From assembly GCA_900169235.1 (NCBI GenBank), contig FWCC01000250.1, positions 271-28,063 of the forward strand: a stretch of 27,793 bases of DNA. Direction: 5' to 3'. How positions within the stretch are numbered: the stretch's first letter is position 1; each line of letters starts with the position of its first letter. This stretch comes from Zarea fungicola. Its lineage: Eukaryota > Ascomycota > Sordariomycetes > Hypocreales > Cordycipitaceae. The notes under the pieces were generated by a model. It made no database searches. It was not told where the DNA came from and saw nothing but the letters and a program-made list of their open reading frames with translations. Shown piece by piece: positions 22,098-27,793 of this stretch. Both the position numbers and the translations under genes were made by a program.

Positions 22098-23334
22098 TCA
22101 CCAACTCATCAATCCTCTGCTGCGATCAAACCCACCCCTCAACTGCCTCTCCGGCTTGACTAGCTTCCCTTTGAGGACGGTATACCGCACAATATTCTCA
22201 CAGTCCTCCGGCCGCACGCGCGCGAGCCACATGCACTGCGCGGCACCCATGCTCGCCACATCGCCGCCTCCATTCTCCCCTCCCGATCCCTTTTCATGAC
22301 CCTCGCCAATCTCGTGTCCATTCGTCGCCGCCCCATCCCCCGGCGGAGGCGTCTCATCGTGGCCAAACGCATTCGCCCGCCTGTAAATCATGACGTTGGC
22401 CGAGTACTTGTGCCCGCCAACGTGGTCGATGAAGTAGATGCCCACCCCGCCGGGCCTCTCGTCGTGCAGATCGCGCGCGAGCCCCAGCGGCCGCAGGTGG
22501 CGCTCAAACTCCTTGCGCAGCAGCGGCGCGCTCTGGCCGCAGCGGGCGTCGCGCGTCTTCTGGCTGCAGAGCAGTATGATGACCCTGTGCGGGCAGTTGG
22601 CCGTGACGAGGTCCGGGACGGAGGCGGGTGACAGGCTGGGGACGGAGGCGGGCAGGGAGAAGGGCTGCATGGGCGACGTGTTGGTGGGCGCCTTGCTGAC
22701 GAGCTCGGTGATGAGCTGGGGCACGTTGGCGGGCTGGACGTTGCGGATGAGGGTGAAGGCTGGGAGGAGCAGGACAGTGGTGGGTTCCGAGTAGTCTGTG
22801 GTGTCATTTGGTGTGGGCATGTTGGAAGCCGAGAGTTTGAGTTTCTGAGATTATATTTGATTAGCAAAAAATCCGGATTCTTGGCTTGACAGCGTAACTT
22901 TTTGCCAAATGGTAGGAAAGGCAAGGGCAGAGGAAAAAAGAAAAAGGCCTTCTTACCCCATTTGTAGGCTTTTGCGCTCTAGAAACCGCCTCCATCACAC
23001 TGCCCTTTTCATCGGCACTATCCCGTACCCAGTCCGTCTTGCTCGTCGCCACCAGCAGATGCGTCGCCCACTCCGACACATGGCCGTAGAGCAAATCGTC
23101 CTCCTCAATCTTGAAGTTGCGCGGGTACTTGATGCTGCACCCCTCACAGTCATGCAGGCACTCGTCGCCGTCGACGGCGGGATCCGTCTTGGTGAAGAGC
23201 TCCGTCAGCGGCGCAGGCCCGGCGGTGGTGCCTTTGCCGCCGAGCACAGACGACATGAGTGACTTGAATGAGACGGCCATTTTTTGCTTGACGGGCATGC
23301 GAGGGGCTGAAGATGTACTGGTATCTTTCGTCAT
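22098..23334 (-). CDS. Apd1-like sucrase/ferredoxin-like [2Fe-2S] protein
   Basis: Members of this family (yeast Apd1 and Aim32) are thioredoxin-fold ferredoxin-like proteins that bind a [2Fe-2S] cluster through two Cys and two His; Apd1 is linked to actin-patch distribution and tolerance of redox-active compounds. Exon 1 is 23334-22957 and exon 2 is 22844-22098, giving 374 residues. The 112-nt intron has GTAAGA, a TGCTAATC branch site and CTCAG. The N-terminal half has a CLHDCEGC cluster (C59, C63, C66) followed by KYP and a GHV...WATHLLVAT segment typical of fungal homologues. The C-terminal half has C219 and C228 in a CSQKTRDARCG motif and HVGGH with H267 and H271, the likely cluster ligands, then NVMIY. 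The region 285-320 is a Gly/His-rich insert. The start fits a CT-rich leader directly upstream. Location is probably cytosolic; the redox partner is unknown. Confidence 0.88.
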
Positions 23335-24896
23335 GATGAGAAAAAGAAAAGGAGAAAAGGAAAAAGGAAGAGGAGGATGGATTATCTCCGAGAGGTGGTG
23401 TGGAGGCCAATTCCCAAACGCTCAAACGGCCACAAAAAGAGTCCACACAAATTCAACACCACGGCAAACCAAACAATAAGATCCCCGTTTTTTCTCCCCA
23501 GATTGCCTTTTTTGCTTCCTGGTCTTTGCTGGCTGCTTACCCTCGTTCGTTGTCCTATTAGAGCGGATAAACGATAAGTGGGCTGAAATTGGTACAAAAG
23601 GTCCAGAGCACTTCGAGAACAGGAGCAGGGGGGCGGAGTGGCAGGCTTGGTCCTTTGGTGATGGAACCGTTGTGGGTGAAAAATTATCAGATCAAAAAAT
23701 ATCCGACCTATCAGGGGGACGTAATCGGTTCTAGTGGTCAAGCGCAGCACAAGGCGAAGTGGGTAAGTGTGTCAGGAGGATACTTCGGCTAATGAACCCG
23801 AGCAGCCACCAACAAGAGGGGGCCAGAGAATGAGGTCTTGGCTTGAAGCTGTTGGAGGGGCAAAGGGGAAGAGAGGGAGGACTTGAATAACAGGGCAAGA
23901 AAAAAAAATGCCAGCAAGGTTCCTTTTATGGTGTTAACAAGTACGTGTCCAGTCGAAACCAGATAAACCCCGACCCCGATGCTCCGGAATCTCCGTCCAT
24001 CTACAGTTTATTAAGTTTCAAATGTAATCAAAGATACCCGGTCTGGGCCAAGACGAATATCGCCGCTTACAGCGCTTTTTTTTGCGAAGTTGATTTTTCA
24101 TGGGAGGTGGCACAGCGACAACCCGTAGCCAACCTATCATAACTCCGAGCCTTGACCGAAGATAGCCTTGTCCTACTCTATTCCTCGTTCACCAGCTTAC
24201 AGGTTGTAGATAGACAAAGGCTCCCGGTGGTGGAGAAAAAAACGTTGGGCAGATTTCCCCCCAGCTCCCATCTCGGCCCTCCGCGGCTTTCTCCGCACAC
24301 GCCACAAACATCAACAGAAGGGGGGAGGGCATGGGTTGTAACTAGCACTGTGGCAGTCCTGCGCACGTACATGTCATCACATCTTGCGTCACTGGATTAC
24401 GTCTTCCATGATAGGGCCGGTTGTGAGCCTCTTGGTTTTCATGGTCTGGATCCACAGCCTTCGGAATTAGACGATTGTCACTGGCCCAAGATGCCATCGG
24501 CACGTAGCAGTAAGGTAGCCTTTGTCACATTTGTAACCAACGCACTGGGGCGATCCGAAAGCATGCCTACATGCCTTGATAAGTTTGCGTTCTGGGGAAA
24601 TGTTTCTTGAACATGGTACGATAATTCACTCCCTAAGTAGACTAGACGTAGAAACGACAGAACTGAAATCGGCCGTATTAAAACGAACAACATTTTGATA
24701 TATAACCTCATAAAGAAACGCTATCAAAAAACACTTGAAAAGTATCATGGCTGCCAAACAGGGAAACGAAAAACAAAAAAACAAAAAAAAAAAGGCAAGT
24801 ATTTCAAAACGCCAGAAATAAGATTAAATGAAAATAACCGCCGTTCCTCACTTTTTCTTTTCAAGACACATGACAAGTTCGTAAAACATATCCTCC
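23335..24896. other. spacer between the Apd1-like gene and the acyltransferase gene
   Basis: This 1.56-kb spacer holds the promoter of the Apd1-like gene, which is on the reverse strand, and the 3' region of the acyltransferase. On the reverse strand, 23335-23380 is an almost pure pyrimidine tract running into the ATG, as in the leader of the acyl-CoA synthetase. ORFs of 60-150 codons here lack domains. An A-rich stretch lies at 24765-24800, near the acyltransferase 3' end. No RNA gene is seen. Confidence 0.5.
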
Positions 24897-27309
24897 TCAG
24901 ATATCCTTCTTCCTCGCCTCATCATACCCTTCATCATCGCTCTCATCATCCTGGTCTTCACCACCCGTCTCCATTTGAATTTTATCCGACTTCCGGCGTC
25001 GATCCTTCATCGCCTGCCGAATCTTGCGACTCGCCTCGTCAAACCCACCCGTGGAGTCCAGCGTTGTGAAGCCGCTGATGGGGAACGCACTGGACCCAAA
25101 GCCGCCGGCGGCGCTGCTCGAGCGGGAACGGCTCCGGGAGCGCGAAGGCGGACGCGTAGAAAAGATGCCCACGTGGCCAATGTTGCTAAATGAGTCGTTT
25201 CGGGGCAGCGTGCGCGAGGAGACACCTGCTGGTGGAGGGTCGACAAAGATGTCAATGCTGGCTTCGCTGTCTCTGCGGCCACCTGCTGCGGCGGCGGCGG
25301 CCGGTGGTGTGTCCGCATCGTGCTTGTCGGGTACCAGGCGAGTCTTTTCAAAGTCGGAAAACATCTCGGGACCTAGCTCGTTGACGAGATCCGTGACTTG
25401 GGCGCTCAAGGAGGCGCGCTGGTCACGCATGCGGTGGATGTTGTAGCCAGACGATGGAAAGACGCAGAGCATAAGCGGCCGGAGAGACTTGAAAATGTCC
25501 ATGCCGACTTCGCCGAAACGCAAGGCTGCAAAGGTGACGCCTATAATGGCGGGCCACACAAGGAAATAGACGAGCCACAGGGGAAGCACTTCCGGGACAA
25601 GACCCCAGAAGCGGTCGTACCAGACGCGCGTGACAATAATGATGGAGTAGATGTGATAAACTGTTGGTGCCAGGCCAAGTGCGACGAGAATCTTCCAGGT
25701 GGCCATGACATCACGGCCGCGGATCTTGACGGTCGAGCCAGCGAGGGCCGTCTTGGCCTTTTCGCGGCTGATAATCTTGGTCGCGACAAACACGGGTGAA
25801 AACAGCACGAGACCAGGCAGCGAGCAGAAAAAGAGGAGAATGAGCTTGGCGGAGCGGTACAGGAGCAGCGCCAAGACAACAAAGATGTTGAGCTTGGCGT
25901 ACTGGACCTGATGATCTTTCAGGTTGAGATGGCGGAGTCTCGAGTTGTATTCCTTGACGCTCTTGGAAAGCGCCGTGATGCGCTCATCGTCCTTGTATCG
26001 CTCGTAGCCCTTGGACAAGCGCCTGTTAAGCTCGACGACGAGGGGCAGCGGCAGCTTCTTGCCCGTGGGGTTGTAGAGGCGACGAGCGGCCTGAATCATC
26101 ATGAGGGTGTCGTAGTCGGGCGCCGAGACAGTGACGGCACTGAGGGCCTGGTGGACTGTGTCGAGCAGCTGGCCAATGGCCTCGCGGCGCTGGTTATTTT
26201 GGTACATGTTAACCAGGCGCGGGGGGATCTCAAAGGGGGTACCAAACTCGACAACGGCGCGGGAGCGAAATTTGTGGGCGTGGAAGTAATTCATGCCGAC
26301 AGGCACAATCTTGAGGCCACAGTCCGGCGACTCGGCGAGCGCGCCGAGGGCCATGATGGCGACACCGGCCTTGAGGGGCAGCAGCTCGGTGCGGTCGTGG
26401 GAGCCGCCCTCGGGGAAGATGCCGACGCATCCGCCGTTGCGGAGGCGGTCAAAAACGGCCTCGTAGACGTTTGTCTGGTCCGTGTGCGGTGCAAGCTTGT
26501 ACTTGCTGCCAGTAAAGTCGGGTGCGGTACCCTTGTGTCCTTTGTTGGTAAAGTGGCCGTCTTCGTCAATGTCGTCGCGGCCAGTGAGCTGCTGCAGGGC
26601 GAGGCGAGTTTTGAACGGGCGTTTGAGGCGGATCTCCTCGGCGTGGACAATGGTGTCAATGTTCATGCTCTCGCCGCTGACGCCCTTGGCTGAGGGCAGG
26701 AAGAGCATGCCCTGGACCTCGCCTTCACCTTGGCCAAACTTGGTGTTGGTGCCGCGGATCAGCGTCGGGTCGTTGATGGGATCGGGCATGTAGATGGTGC
26801 CGGAGCCTGGTTTGGCAGCATCTTGGGCGCGTCCGACGGGAACGGAGGAGACCTGACGTGAGGCCCAGCCGATGAAGCCATGGACAGACTTTTGTGCGAT
26901 GAGGAGGGAGACACGGCGACCGGCTTCTTTGCGGAGGGTTCGTTGGAGTACAAGACCGTCGACAAACTTTGGGAAGCAAGCAGTACATTAGCAGTCAGAT
27001 CTTCCTTTTGTTAATGGCACGAGTGCCCCTGTGAAACCTCCGGTCGGGATGGGGTGGGCATCTTACCTGATTCGCATGCGGACCAGCGACGAACAAGACA
27101 GGGCCCGACTGAGGTACCTTCCATGATCCTCTGGACACGACCTCGCGGAAGAAGATGTCGGCAACGTTGCCCATGACGTAAAGGAAGAGGTCATATTTCC
27201 AGTTGACCATGGGATATAACTCCTTTCTGTGTTCTTTTTCCTGCTTGGGGACGACCTCGGACGAGGTGGCTTCCTTGGGCTTCTCCGCGCTTGCCGCCTG
27301 CGATGCCAT
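24897..27309 (-). CDS. glycerol-3-phosphate/dihydroxyacetone-phosphate acyltransferase (Sct1/Gpt2 family)
   Basis: It transfers an acyl group from acyl-CoA to sn-1 of glycerol-3-phosphate or DHAP, the first committed step to phosphatidic acid, phospholipids and triacylglycerol, at the ER or lipid droplets. Exon 1 is 27309-27067 and exon 2 is 26966-24897, giving 770 residues (yeast Sct1 and Gpt2 are about 750). The 100-nt intron has GTAAGA, a TGCTAATG branch site and AAAG. Acyltransferase motif I (GPHANQFVD, about 76-84) is split exactly by the intron after Gln81. Motif II/III FPEGGSHDR lies at about 265-273 and the VPVGMNYFHAHKFRSRA region at about 302-318. Hydrophobic membrane segments are at about 441-475, 505-528 and 540-564. 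The C-terminal tail of roughly 150 residues is Ser/Arg-rich (SRSRSRSRSS) and ends acidic, resembling the phosphorylated tails of yeast homologues. A Sct1 versus Gpt2 assignment cannot be made from this sequence alone. Confidence 0.94.
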
Positions 27310-27793
27310 ATCAGCGTTGTTGGGGTAGCTTCACGGCGCGGCGCGCGGGGAGCCAACGACTGATGGCGGGTTATCAACAGCTGGGTGTGTGGTTTGGTTT
27401 CGGCGTGTCGTGTATATCTCAAGAGCACCGATGCATGAGAGGCATGTGATGAGAAAACCCTTGAATCCCAGTACCGTCAAATCGATATTTTTGGCCGTGT
27501 TTGGATTTGAGAGGTGGGCGGGGAAACCCAAATGGCGTGGTGGTTGGCTCTATTTTATCTTGAGCGCAGAAAATTGGCCAAAGCCAAGATTTTGGTGAGG
27601 AGTGGTTGAGCCACCTGCAGAGGGTGCTAGCTCCAGCTGATTGGCACTGGGCGAGATTGGGTACGTTACCTCTGTAGCCACTCAGGATGACAGCAAAAAA
27701 GAGCAAGCTCGACCCCAGAAATAGCGCTGAAAAGCATGTGGGTGGCCCGCTAATGAGGGAGCAAGAAAGGCGGCAAGGGGGTGACAAAAAAAC
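27310..27793 (-). promoter_or_regulatory. upstream region of the acyltransferase gene
   Basis: These bases lie 5' of the reverse-strand ATG at 27309 and should include its promoter and leader. I see no strong TATA box. Overlapping ORFs have no domain and begin with non-ATG codons or lack support. No other gene start is recognisable before the window end. Confidence 0.45.

Noticed and set aside
22296..22924. ORFs of 110-178 codons on both strands
   Set aside because: Shadows of exon 2 of the Apd1-like gene; Arg/Pro/Ser-rich, no domain.
25911..26693. 260-codon forward ORF
   Set aside because: It lies wholly antisense to the acyltransferase exon and its frame follows from that gene's GC-rich third positions. 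No domain or splice context.

Overview
The window looks like nuclear DNA of a filamentous ascomycete (Pezizomycotina; Sordariomycetes, perhaps Hypocreales, is an inference). The protein-coding genes have short GT-AG introns (58-112 nt), mostly with CTAAC/CTAAT-like branch sites close to the acceptor. They show C-rich third codon positions and pyrimidine-rich leaders before the ATG, and they are separated by several kilobases of non-coding DNA. No bacterial-style operon, Shine-Dalgarno spacing or plasmid feature is present.

Layout. Positions 1-9592 are gene-poor: only short ORFs with no recognisable domain, AT-rich stretches, a small GC-rich islet near 3340-3560, two adjacent perfect palindromes near 3784-3838 and a possible degenerate LTR at 7784-8155. 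Positions 9593-11923 (+) encode a cytosolic GH36 alpha-galactosidase in three exons. Positions 11924-16846 are a long spacer with a repeated CCACCTCGG motif, two 16-bp palindromes, a weak transposase-like relic and the leader of the next gene. Positions 16847-19054 (+) encode a Faa1/Faa4-type long-chain acyl-CoA synthetase in three exons. Positions 19489-20078 (-) hold a decayed coiled-coil gene with a still recognisable intron. Positions 20766-20972 (-) hold a small ORF with two membrane segments. A 16-copy, 9-bp minisatellite lies at 21772-21915. Positions 22098-23334 (-) encode an Apd1-like (sucrase/ferredoxin-like) [2Fe-2S] protein in two exons. Positions 24897-27309 (-) encode a Gpt2/Sct1-type glycerol-3-phosphate/DHAP acyltransferase in two exons, followed by its upstream region to the window end.

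How the genes relate. The acyl-CoA synthetase makes acyl-CoA, and the acyltransferase uses acyl-CoA in the first step of glycerolipid synthesis, so two successive lipid steps lie within about 6 kb in convergent orientation. The alpha-galactosidase and the Apd1-like protein have no evident pathway link to them. This is mainly a housekeeping/metabolic segment. I see no defence system, biosynthetic cluster or CRISPR array. The least explained items are the decayed coiled-coil gene, the small membrane ORF, the CCACCTCGG cluster and the minisatellite.
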